A stretch of DNA of 64,000 nucleotides from Peterkaempfera sp044755465 (GTDB lineage: Bacteria; Actinomycetota; Actinomycetes; Streptomycetales; Streptomycetaceae). Below, one piece after another: positions 57,799 through 64,000 of this stretch. A program made the translations under genes and the position numbers. The notes under the pieces are model-generated. The model saw nothing but the letters and a program-made list of their open reading frames with translations. It made no database searches and was not told where the DNA came from. The stretch covers positions 186,001 to 250,000 of the forward strand of contig NZ_JBIVRB010000002.1 of assembly GCF_044755465.1 (NCBI RefSeq). The letters run 5' to 3'. Numbering within the stretch: position 1 is the stretch's first letter; every line of letters begins with the position of its first letter.

Positions 57799-58080
57799 GT
57801 GTCCCGCGCCACCGCTCTCGTCACGGCCGCCGCCCTGCCGGCCGCCATCGGCCCACTGACCGGGCGACGGCGGTGACCGGGACCTGGCCGCGACCGTCAC
57901 CGTCCCGGAGTCCGGCGGCGGCTCGTACACCCTCCACCAGTACCTGTCCCTGACCGGCCGCGCGTGACCGAACTCGCCCTCTGGGCGGACCACCCGGTGA
58001 ACCCGTGGTCGGCGCCCTCGGACGCCACCGTCCTGCGGGCACTGGAAGCCCCGATCTGCCCGGCCCTCGGGGACTGCTGA
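57799..58080 (+). pseudogene. Decayed small secreted-protein gene
   Basis: From GTG 57799 the reading SRATALVTAAALPAAIGPLTGRRR stops at once. A second frame then reads DRDLAATVTVPESGGGSYTLHQYLSLTGRA, and a third, from 57963, VTELALWADHPVNPWSAPSDATVLRALEAPICPALGDC to a TGA at 58078. The pieces look like one signal-peptide-bearing protein broken by two frameshifts. No family recognised. Confidence 0.5.
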
Positions 58081-58619
58081 CTCTCTCCGACGTCGGCGGA
58101 CCCGGTGGACGGGAGCGACACGGCTCTGGCAAATAGCGTCACTTCTGATCATGGGCTGTTCATATTCGGAGGATTAGCGTAATTCCGGTGCTGCGCCCCG
58201 ACCCGGGATTATTCTCGGGTCGTACGCAGTCATTCCGCCAGGGTTGTCCCTCCACGATCGTTTTCGCCCGCCGGTGCACACGGCCGTACAACCGAGACCG
58301 ATCCCCGCGTGGGGTCGGCACCCCGCCCGACCTGGTGCTACGGCCAGCAGCAGCGGGTCATCGGCCTGCACATCCACTACGAACCCGGCAGTGCCACCAG
58401 CGCCGCCCGGGGAATTCCCCCTGCCTGGAAAAAGCAGCCGACATCCCTGAACGCTCCGGCCGACCGGGCGTAACGGCTGCCGGTACGAACCGTTCTGTGC
58501 TGCGGGCCACCGCGTACAGCAGCTGCGCCCGGCGCCGGGCCGCCCACCCTGCCGTCGGACGGCCCCGCCCCGCCCGCCCCGCCCGCCCCGACCACCACCG
58601 ACCGCACCGGAGGCCCGTC
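58081..58619. other. Intergenic stretch with possible coding relic and a small hairpin
   Basis: 540 bp without an intact gene. It is AT-richer at 58130-58200. A 7-bp hairpin, CGACCCG (58199-58205) with CGGGTCG (58216-58222), is present. A short relic near 58340 reads TWCYGQQQRVIGLHIHYEPG in one frame. The rest upstream of the SDR shows only its GGAGG ribosome-binding site at 58609-58613. Confidence 0.5.
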
Positions 58620-59408
58620 ATGACCCCACCGACGACCACACCGCTCACCGGACGCACCGCCCTGGTCACCGGCGGCACCCGCGGGATCGGCCACGCCATC
58701 GCCAAGCGCCTCGCCCAGGCCGGCGCCGACCTGGTCATCACCGGCCGCAGCCGGACCCATGGCCAGGCCGCCCTGGCGGACCTCGGTGACCGTGCCGTCT
58801 TCGTCTGCGCGGACGCCACCCGCCGCCCGGACGCCGAGCGGGCCGTCGAGGACGCCCTCACCCACTTCGGCCGACTGGACATCCTGGTCAACAACGTCGG
58901 CGGCGCCACCGGATTCGGCACCGTCGCGGAACTCAGCGACACCGACTGGCACGACACCCTGGCCGCCAACCTCGACCCGATGTTCTACACCACCCGCCGC
59001 GCCCTGCCCGAGCTGGTCCGGGCCGACGGCGGGCGGATCATCAACGTCTCCTCCATCGAGGGCAAGCACGCCGATCCCGGCCTGGCCGCCTACGCCGCCG
59101 CCAAACACGCCGTCATCGGCTTCACCAAGAGCCTGGCCCGTGAGGTCGGCCCGCTCGGCATCACGGCCAACTGCCTCTGTCCGGGCATGGTGGTCACCGA
59201 CTGGATCGAGCAGCAGGGCCCGCACGCCGCCGCCGCAGTCGGCATCTCGTACGAGCAGCTCATCGGCGCCTTCACCCAGCGGACCGCGCTCGGCCGCCTC
59301 ACCACCTGCGAAGAGGTCGCGGACGTCGCCCTCTTCCTCGCCACCCCCGGTGCGGCGGGCGTCACCGGCGTGGCCTGGTCCGTCGACGGCGGCAGCGCCG
59401 ACCACTGA
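58620..59408 (+). CDS. Short-chain dehydrogenase/reductase (3-oxoacyl-reductase/FabG-like)
   Basis: 262 aa from ATG 58620 (GGAGG upstream). ALVTGGTRGIGHAIAKRLAQAGADLVITGRS, ILVNNVGGATGFG, Ser in INVSSIEGKHADPGLAAYAAAKHAV with catalytic Tyr/Lys, CPGMVVTDWIEQQG and the terminal AGVTGVAWSVDGGSADH. The length and the C-terminal VTG...DGG motif fit FabG/hydroxybutyrate-dehydrogenase-type SDRs. Physiological substrate unknown. Confidence 0.9.
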   Translation: MTPPTTTPLTGRTALVTGGTRGIGHAIAKRLAQAGADLVITGRSRTHGQAALADLGDRAVFVCADATRRPDAERAVEDALTHFGRLDILVNNVGGATGFGTVAELSDTDWHDTLAANLDPMFYTTRRALPELVRADGGRIINVSSIEGKHADPGLAAYAAAKHAVIGFTKSLAREVGPLGITANCLCPGMVVTDWIEQQGPHAAAAVGISYEQLIGAFTQRTALGRLTTCEEVADVALFLATPGAAGVTGVAWSVDGGSADH

Positions 59409-59549
59409 CCGGCCGCTCCGGCCGGGCGTCGGCGAGCCTGCCCGCCCGGCTGCGGGCGGGCAGGGGACGATCGGCGGGCGGGCCGGGCGCCCGCCGGCTG
59501 CGGCGCGGGCCGCCGCAGCCGTGGGAAGGCGAGCGAGGGAGTGCGGAGC

Positions 59550-60380
59550 ATGGCGGAGGACGCGTCGCGGGGGACGGCCGTGGTGACCGGGGCCTCATCG
59601 GGGATCGGCGCCGAGTACGCCCGGCGGCTCGCGGCGGACGGCAGCGCGGTGGTGCTGGTCGCCCGGCGGGCCGACCGGCTGGCCCGACTGGCCGGGGAGC
59701 TGCGGGAGCGGACCGGCTCGGCGGTGGAGGAGCTGGTGGCCGACCTCTCCCGGCCCGACGACCTGCACCGGGTGGCCGAGCGGGTCGCCGCCGCCGATGT
59801 CACCCTGCTGGTCAACAACGCGGGCATCAGCGGCTATGGACCGTTCGCGGAGACGGACGCCGGGCTGCTGGCGAAGGTGCTGGCGGTGAACGTCATGGCG
59901 CCCACGCTGCTGACCCGCGCCGCGCTGCCCGGGATGCTGGCCCGGGGCCGGGGCGCGGTGGTCAATGTGGCGTCCCTGCTGGCCTTCGCCGGTTCGCTGC
60001 CCCCCGACCCGCTGCCGCAGCGGGCCGTGTACGGCGGCTCCAAGGGGTACCTGGTGACCTTCACCCGGACGCTGGCCGCCGAGCTGGCCGGCACTCCGCT
60101 GCGCGTCCAGGCGCTGTGCCCGGGGCTGACCGCCACCGAATTCCACCTGTCCACCGGTGCGGAGCCCGTCGCGGGCGACCCGGGGCAGGTCCACGCCGAC
60201 GGCGGCATGCCCGCGGCGGACGTGGTCACCGCCTCCCTGGCGGCACTGCGGACCGGCGAGACGGTCTGCGTACCGGGCCTGGCGGACGCCGCGGCCGTCG
60301 ACCTGCTGGCCGCCGCCGAACTGGGCATCCGAGGCGCTGCGGGCGGCCCACTGGCCGCCCGCTACCGGCCGGGCCGCTGA
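59550..60380 (+). CDS. Short-chain dehydrogenase/reductase
   Basis: 276 aa from ATG 59550; the first in-frame codon upstream is GTG 59541. AVVTGASSGIGAEYARRLAADGSAVVLVARRADRLARLA, LLVNNAGISGYGPFAETD, catalytic Ser in NVASLLAFAGSLPP and Tyr/Lys in VYGGSKGYLVTFT, then LCPGLTATEFHLSTG. It closely resembles the SDR at 53586-54380. Function unknown. Confidence 0.88.
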   Translation: MAEDASRGTAVVTGASSGIGAEYARRLAADGSAVVLVARRADRLARLAGELRERTGSAVEELVADLSRPDDLHRVAERVAAADVTLLVNNAGISGYGPFAETDAGLLAKVLAVNVMAPTLLTRAALPGMLARGRGAVVNVASLLAFAGSLPPDPLPQRAVYGGSKGYLVTFTRTLAAELAGTPLRVQALCPGLTATEFHLSTGAEPVAGDPGQVHADGGMPAADVVTASLAALRTGETVCVPGLADAAAVDLLAAAELGIRGAAGGPLAARYRPGR

Positions 60381-60410
60381 GCGCGGGGCTCCCGGCGCGG
60401 CCGCCCGGGG

Positions 60411-60806
60411 TCACCGGGGGCCGGTACCGGCCTGCGGCTGCGGCGCGGCCGGGGCGAGGACCGAGCGGACCGCCTCCGGGGAGCGGCCGACCACGGCGCG
60501 GCCGTCGTCGGCGGTGATGATCGGCCGCTGGATCAGCGCCGGGTGCGCGGCCAGCGCGGCGATCCACCGCGACCGGTCCGCCGCCCCGCGCGGCCAGGAC
60601 GCCAGGCCCAGCTCCGCCGCGACGGGCTCGCCGGTACGGGTGATCTCCCACGGCTCCAGGCCCAGCCGCTCCAGTACGGCCGTGATCTCCGGCGCGCCGG
60701 GCGGGTCCTCCAGATAGCGGCGGACGGTGTACTCGGCACCGGCGCCGTCGAGCAGTTCCACGGCCGAGCGGCACTTCGAGCAGGCGGGATTGAGCCAGAT
60801 CTCCAT
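60411..60806 (-). CDS. ArsC/Spx-family thioredoxin-fold protein
   Basis: 131 aa from ATG 60806. Thioredoxin-like: MEIWLNPACSKCRSAVELLDGAGAEYTVRRYLEDPPGAPEI, with the CSKC pair at residues 9-12. The ArsC-like body follows (LIQRPIITADDGRAVVGRSPEAVRSVL, with the RPI substrate-loop motif). It could be a glutaredoxin-dependent arsenate reductase or a Spx-like redox protein. No ars operon genes adjoin it, so arsenate reduction is not assured. Confidence 0.82.
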   Translation of the reverse strand: MEIWLNPACSKCRSAVELLDGAGAEYTVRRYLEDPPGAPEITAVLERLGLEPWEITRTGEPVAAELGLASWPRGAADRSRWIAALAAHPALIQRPIITADDGRAVVGRSPEAVRSVLAPAAPQPQAGTGPR

Positions 60807-60960
60807 GGCCCAAGCCTAGGGTCGGACCGGCCCACCGCCGGAAACCCGGTCTCCCGCGAGCGGGCCGCCGTCATCCCGAGGGCCGTGTCGATGACGACCC
60901 CGCCCAGGTGGCCCGCGCCTTCCGCGCCCACCTCACCCCTGGCACCCCGGCTGCGGTAGC

Positions 60961-61992
60961 TCAGCTCTTGTCGACCCGGTCCAGCACCGCTTCGGCCAGC
61001 CCCCGGAACTCCCGGAAGCAGGTCTGCACGTACTTCTGGGTGCTGCCGAGCGCTCCGTCAGCCGGTTTGAGGTCGAACATGGGCTTGCGGGCGTCGTGGG
61101 ACAGCGGCATCAGGCTGCGGTAGTTCCGCAGGGTGGCGATCCGGTGGGCGCCGTCCTCCGCAGCCGGGGGTCGGCCGCCGAGCACCGCCGCCGCATACAC
61201 CCCCGGGATGCGCTCCAACCACCGCTCGTACGCCTTGACCGGTCGGTCGAGGCGCATCTCCGGCTGCATGATCACATAGCCGATCGGCCGCATGTCCGCC
61301 CGGGGGGCCGGGAAGCCGGCCGGGATGCGCGGCAGCACCAGCTGCTGCCAGTCCCGGCGCCACTCCCGCAGGGTGGGGCCGAGGTTGCTCAGCCCCTTGA
61401 GGGAGAAGAGGTCGGCGGCCAGCGGCATCAGCACCGTGTCAGCCGCGATCAGCGCGGCCCGGTTGATGGCCCCGAGGTTGGGGCCGACGTCGATCAGTAC
61501 GATGTCGGCTTCCACCGCGTCGGCCGCCGCGTCCACGATCCGGTGGAAGGCGGTGGTGGTCCGGATGGCCGCGATATCCCCGGCGAAGGTCTTGAACCAC
61601 TCACTGGACAGCTTGTCCTCGAACCGGCTCAGATCCAGGCTGCCGGGCAGCAGCCACAGACCGGGCTGCAGCGCCGCCGGTTCGACCCGGGCGATGTCGC
61701 CGGTGCCCTCCAGGATCGGCCGTACCGCGTCGGCGATCGTCTGCCCGGCCCTGACCCGGCCGCCACCGGCGGGCCGTCTCGGCGCCGCGCCCTGCGCGAT
61801 CAGCTCCGAGGGGTTCTCCCACAGCTCCTCGATCTCGTACTCGTCCAGACACATCGCGGTCAGGTTCGCCTGCGGGTCCAGGTCGACGGCGAGCACCCGC
61901 AGCCCGAGCCGCCGGAGCATATGGGCCAGGTGGTAGGTCAGCGTCGTCTTGCCGACGCCGCCCTTGTTGTTGAAGAGCGCGACCGACGTCAT
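60961..61992 (-). CDS. ParA-family ATPase coupled to an AlbA_2 protein
   Basis: 343 aa from ATG 61992, overlapping the upstream gene by four bases. Deviant Walker A FNNKGGVGKTTLTYHLAHML at residues 7-26, VLAVDLDPQANLTAM, and switch II IVLIDVGPNLGAINRAAL. The C-terminal 120 residues (RADMRPIGYVIMQPEMRLDRPVKAYERWLERIPG onward) exceed chromosomal ParA. No parB and no parS-like repeats are nearby, so replicon partition is doubtful; a signalling or defence role with the AlbA_2 partner is an inference from coupling. Confidence 0.85.
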   Translation of the reverse strand: MTSVALFNNKGGVGKTTLTYHLAHMLRRLGLRVLAVDLDPQANLTAMCLDEYEIEELWENPSELIAQGAAPRRPAGGGRVRAGQTIADAVRPILEGTGDIARVEPAALQPGLWLLPGSLDLSRFEDKLSSEWFKTFAGDIAAIRTTTAFHRIVDAAADAVEADIVLIDVGPNLGAINRAALIAADTVLMPLAADLFSLKGLSNLGPTLREWRRDWQQLVLPRIPAGFPAPRADMRPIGYVIMQPEMRLDRPVKAYERWLERIPGVYAAAVLGGRPPAAEDGAHRIATLRNYRSLMPLSHDARKPMFDLKPADGALGSTQKYVQTCFREFRGLAEAVLDRVDKS

Positions 61993-63188
61993 GCCGCCCT
62001 CCGCAGGACGACCGCCCACGAGGACGCGTCCACCTGGAACTCGGCGGGCGGGTTCCCGTTGCGCCGCAGTGCCGCCTGGATGCGCCCGATGCCGCGCCCG
62101 AACCGGTTGACGTAGCCGAGCCCCTTCATGGCGGCGGCGAGCGAGGGGTTGCGGTAGTCGGTGACCCGGTCGAAGTTGTCGTCCCGGACCTGGCCGTAGG
62201 GGCCACCGGGGTTGGTCACCTCGATCCGGTCGTCGAACCAGGCGATGCGGGTGGGGGCGTAGGAGGTCTCGTAGTTGCGGTGCATCAGAGCGTTCATGCA
62301 GACCTCGCGCAGTGCCTCCAGGGGGTAGTCCGGATGCTGGGTCTCGCGGAACCCCTCCTCGACGAGCCGGGTGTGCAGATGCCCCCGCAGCACGGCCTCC
62401 AGTCGGGCCGCCGTGCCCACCAGGTTCTGCCGCAGCTCCTGGTCGTCGGCGACCGGTGCGTCGAGGTCGCCGCCCTGGTACCGGATGAACTGCACATAGG
62501 CTCCGGGGACGCGGCTACCCGGGTCCAGCCCGACGGCCAGCAGGCCCAGAGCGGTGGGCACCCCGCCGGGGCTGCTCAGATGCAGGGACGAGAGCTGCTG
62601 ACCCGGCGGACGGCCGTTCTCCTCGATCACCTCGGGGTCGACCATGGACGGCAGGTAGGCCGTGCGGAAGAGGTCCAGGTCCAGATCGTCCAGCGTCGAG
62701 CCGAGCACCGGACGGCTGTCGAACGGCCCGTCACCGGCCCGGCGCCGCTCGGCCAGCACCCGCTCGTCGTCCCGGGTGGCCCGGCGGGTGGTCGGGCCGG
62801 GGCGTACCCAGACCACGCCCTCGAACCGGACCGGCGGGGTGGCGCAGGCCGCGACGTGGATGTGCACCACCGGCTCACCCCGGTAGACGGCCGCCCGCAC
62901 CGTGAAGGACGGACGGTCCAGAATCCGGCCGTCGTCCCGCAGGTCGGTCAGGGCGAGCAGCGCCCGGTCGCCGGTGTCCACGCCGCCCACCGGGTACCCC
63001 CGGTCGTCCACGCCGATCAGGATGTCCCCGCCACCCAGGCCGGCCAGGTCGTTCGCCATCGCGCAGACGGCGTTGCCGACGGCGTCGCCCCGCCGGCCCT
63101 CCCGCTTGGCCGTGCTCTTGAACTCCAGGGCCGGGGTCTCCTGGGTGCCGAGGAGCTCGGCCAGATCGTGGTTGCTCACGTCGGCCAT
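61989..63188 (-). CDS. AlbA_2 (Schlafen-type) and ATPase-domain protein
   Basis: 399 aa from ATG 63188; an in-frame GTG at 63227 would add 13 residues. The N-terminal AlbA_2 domain reads PALEFKSTAKREGRRGDAVGNAVCAMANDLAGLGGGDILIGVDDRGYPVGG. The C-terminal part carries the GHKL-like ATPase block LEALREVCMNALMHRNYETSYAPTRIAWFDDRIEVTNPGGPYG and RFGRGIGRIQAAL. This is the COG2865-type architecture (putative transcriptional regulators/nucleic-acid binding proteins), members of which occur in phage-defence islands. It is translationally coupled to ParA (ATGA). Function unknown. Confidence 0.82.
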   Translation of the reverse strand: MADVSNHDLAELLGTQETPALEFKSTAKREGRRGDAVGNAVCAMANDLAGLGGGDILIGVDDRGYPVGGVDTGDRALLALTDLRDDGRILDRPSFTVRAAVYRGEPVVHIHVAACATPPVRFEGVVWVRPGPTTRRATRDDERVLAERRRAGDGPFDSRPVLGSTLDDLDLDLFRTAYLPSMVDPEVIEENGRPPGQQLSSLHLSSPGGVPTALGLLAVGLDPGSRVPGAYVQFIRYQGGDLDAPVADDQELRQNLVGTAARLEAVLRGHLHTRLVEEGFRETQHPDYPLEALREVCMNALMHRNYETSYAPTRIAWFDDRIEVTNPGGPYGQVRDDNFDRVTDYRNPSLAAAMKGLGYVNRFGRGIGRIQAALRRNGNPPAEFQVDASSWAVVLRRAA

Positions 63189-63250
63189 TCTCGCGTACCG
63201 GGCGGCTCCGAGCCGTACGGCGGCCACCCCGCTGCGGTAGGGGCGGACCG

Positions 63251-64000
63251 TCAGCGGGGTTCCAGGGCGGCTCGGGGGCGGCCGGAGCGGACGTGCCAGC
63301 GGCCGTCGGTGCGTTCGAGGCGGACCGGGTGGTCGAAGCAGGCGCTGATGCCGTCGCTGGTCAGTACGGAGTCGACCGGGCCCGAGGCCAGGCAGCGGCC
63401 GGCGCGCAGCAGCAGGGCGTGGGTGGTGCTGGCCGGCAGCTCCTCCAGGTGGTGGGTCACCAGGACGGTGGCCAGCTGCGGGTGTTCCAGGCGCAGCAGG
63501 TCGAGGCTGTCGAGCAGCTGTTCGCGGGCGGGCAGGTCCAGGCCGGTGGCGGGCTCGTCCAGCAGCAGCAGGCGCGGCTGGGGCATCAACGCCCTGGCGA
63601 TCAGCGCCCGGCCGCGCTCGCCCTGGGAGAGCGTCGGCCAGCGGGCCTCGCTCCGGGTGCCCATGCCCAGCATGCCGATCAGCCGGTCGGCCTGCGCCCG
63701 CTGCTCGGCGGTGGGCGCCCAGCGGGGTACCGGCTCGATGCTGTTGGTCAGCCCGGTCAGGACCACGTCGCGGACCCGCAGCGGTGAGCGCAGCGGGTGG
63801 CGCGGGTTCACATGGCCGACCTGGGTGCGCAGTTCGCGCAGGTCGACCCGGCCGAGCCGCTGCCCCAGGATCTCCACGGTGCCGTGCGTGGGGTGGTTGA
63901 GCGCGCCCAGCAGGCTGAGCAGGGTGCTCTTGCCGGCGCCGTTGGCGCCGAGCAGCGCCCAGTGCTCGCCCTGCCGGACGGTCAGCGAGATCGCGTCCAG
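63251..64000 (-). CDS. ABC transporter ATPase, partial (5' end beyond window)
   Basis: 250 codons open from the right edge to the stop at 63251. Walker A LLGANGAGKSTLLSLLGAL, signature LSQGERGRALIARAL, Walker B LLLLDEPATGLDLP and H-loop VLVTHHLEELP. It fits the stand-alone ATPases of simple ABC systems (ModF/YlmA-like). The start codon is outside the window. Confidence 0.88.
   Translation of the reverse strand: MDAISLTVRQGEHWALLGANGAGKSTLLSLLGALNHPTHGTVEILGQRLGRVDLRELRTQVGHVNPRHPLRSPLRVRDVVLTGLTNSIEPVPRWAPTAEQRAQADRLIGMLGMGTRSEARWPTLSQGERGRALIARALMPQPRLLLLDEPATGLDLPAREQLLDSLDLLRLEHPQLATVLVTHHLEELPASTTHALLLRAGRCLASGPVDSVLTSDGISACFDHPVRLERTDGRWHVRSGRPRAALEPR

Noticed and set aside
60961..61992. 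Chromosome or plasmid partition locus
   Set aside because: A ParA-like gene alone does not suffice; there is no parB, parS-like palindrome array or origin nearby.

Overview
The window is about 72-75% GC by eye. Codon third positions are almost all G or C, GTG and TTG starts are common, and stop/start overlaps (ATGA, GTGA) link operon genes. CebR-type and DmdR/IdeR-type operators, leaderless promoters and a dispersed GC-rich repeat next to gene ends are also present. Together these point to a Streptomycetaceae actinomycete (Streptomyces, Kitasatospora or Streptacidiphilus). Species cannot be told from the sequence alone. Both edges cut genes: a SpoIIE-type phosphatase on the left and an ABC ATPase on the right. 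No rRNA, tRNA or CRISPR array was seen.

Layout. 0.5-4.4 kb: paaABCDE, the phenylacetyl-CoA epoxidase operon, with a TetR-type dyad just upstream. 4.6-7.7 kb: a flavin monooxygenase, two SnoaL/NTF2-like proteins and an aldo/keto reductase. 7.9-10.8 kb: a two-gene STAND NTPase module (small partner plus NB-ARC/TPR protein). 10.8-11.3 kb: a small C4 zinc-finger regulator behind a large inverted repeat. 11.3-20.6 kb: cell-wall and peptide turnover (secreted C39-like protease, Amidase_2 protein, M55 D-aminopeptidase, M20 peptidase, and a dipeptide ABC binding protein with two permeases but no ATPase). 20.7-23.6 kb: a Pth2-type hydrolase, then an AT-richer, probably acquired segment holding an unrecognised 452-aa protein under a near-consensus promoter and a transposase remnant. 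23.7-28.9 kb: an ABC exporter, a divergent LysR/aldo-keto reductase pair and an SDR. 29.1-33.5 kb: a GH74-CBM2 xyloglucanase and a glutamine amidotransferase-methyltransferase fusion.

33.7-47.6 kb is the most distinctive region: an iron-regulated NIS (NRPS-independent) siderophore locus. It encodes an AcsE/SbnH-like PLP decarboxylase, then a tightly coupled operon of diaminobutyrate aminotransferase, diaminobutyrate decarboxylase, IucA/IucC synthetase, amine N-hydroxylase, second IucA/IucC synthetase and a glutamine-synthetase-like ligase. A siderophore-binding lipoprotein lies close by. Three iron boxes lie in this block and a fourth precedes an ABC exporter at 54.5 kb. The operon follows the rhizobactin order RhbA-B-C-E-F but lacks the RhbD acyltransferase and carries a glutamine-synthetase-like ligase, so the product may differ from known siderophores (inference).

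47.7-64 kb: a decayed MerR regulator beside its intact SDR, a GH-A clan glycosidase with FnIII and CBM2 under a perfect CebR-type box, a hydrolase, a Vat-like acetyltransferase, a VOC protein, more SDRs, a WXG100-like protein followed by a coiled-coil/transglycosylase protein, a decayed stretch at 57.7-58.6 kb, an ArsC-like protein, and a coupled AlbA_2 (Schlafen-like) ATPase/ParA pair. The best candidates for undescribed biology are the siderophore locus, the AlbA_2-ParA pair, the STAND pair, the WXG100/transglycosylase pair and the 452-aa glycine-zipper protein.
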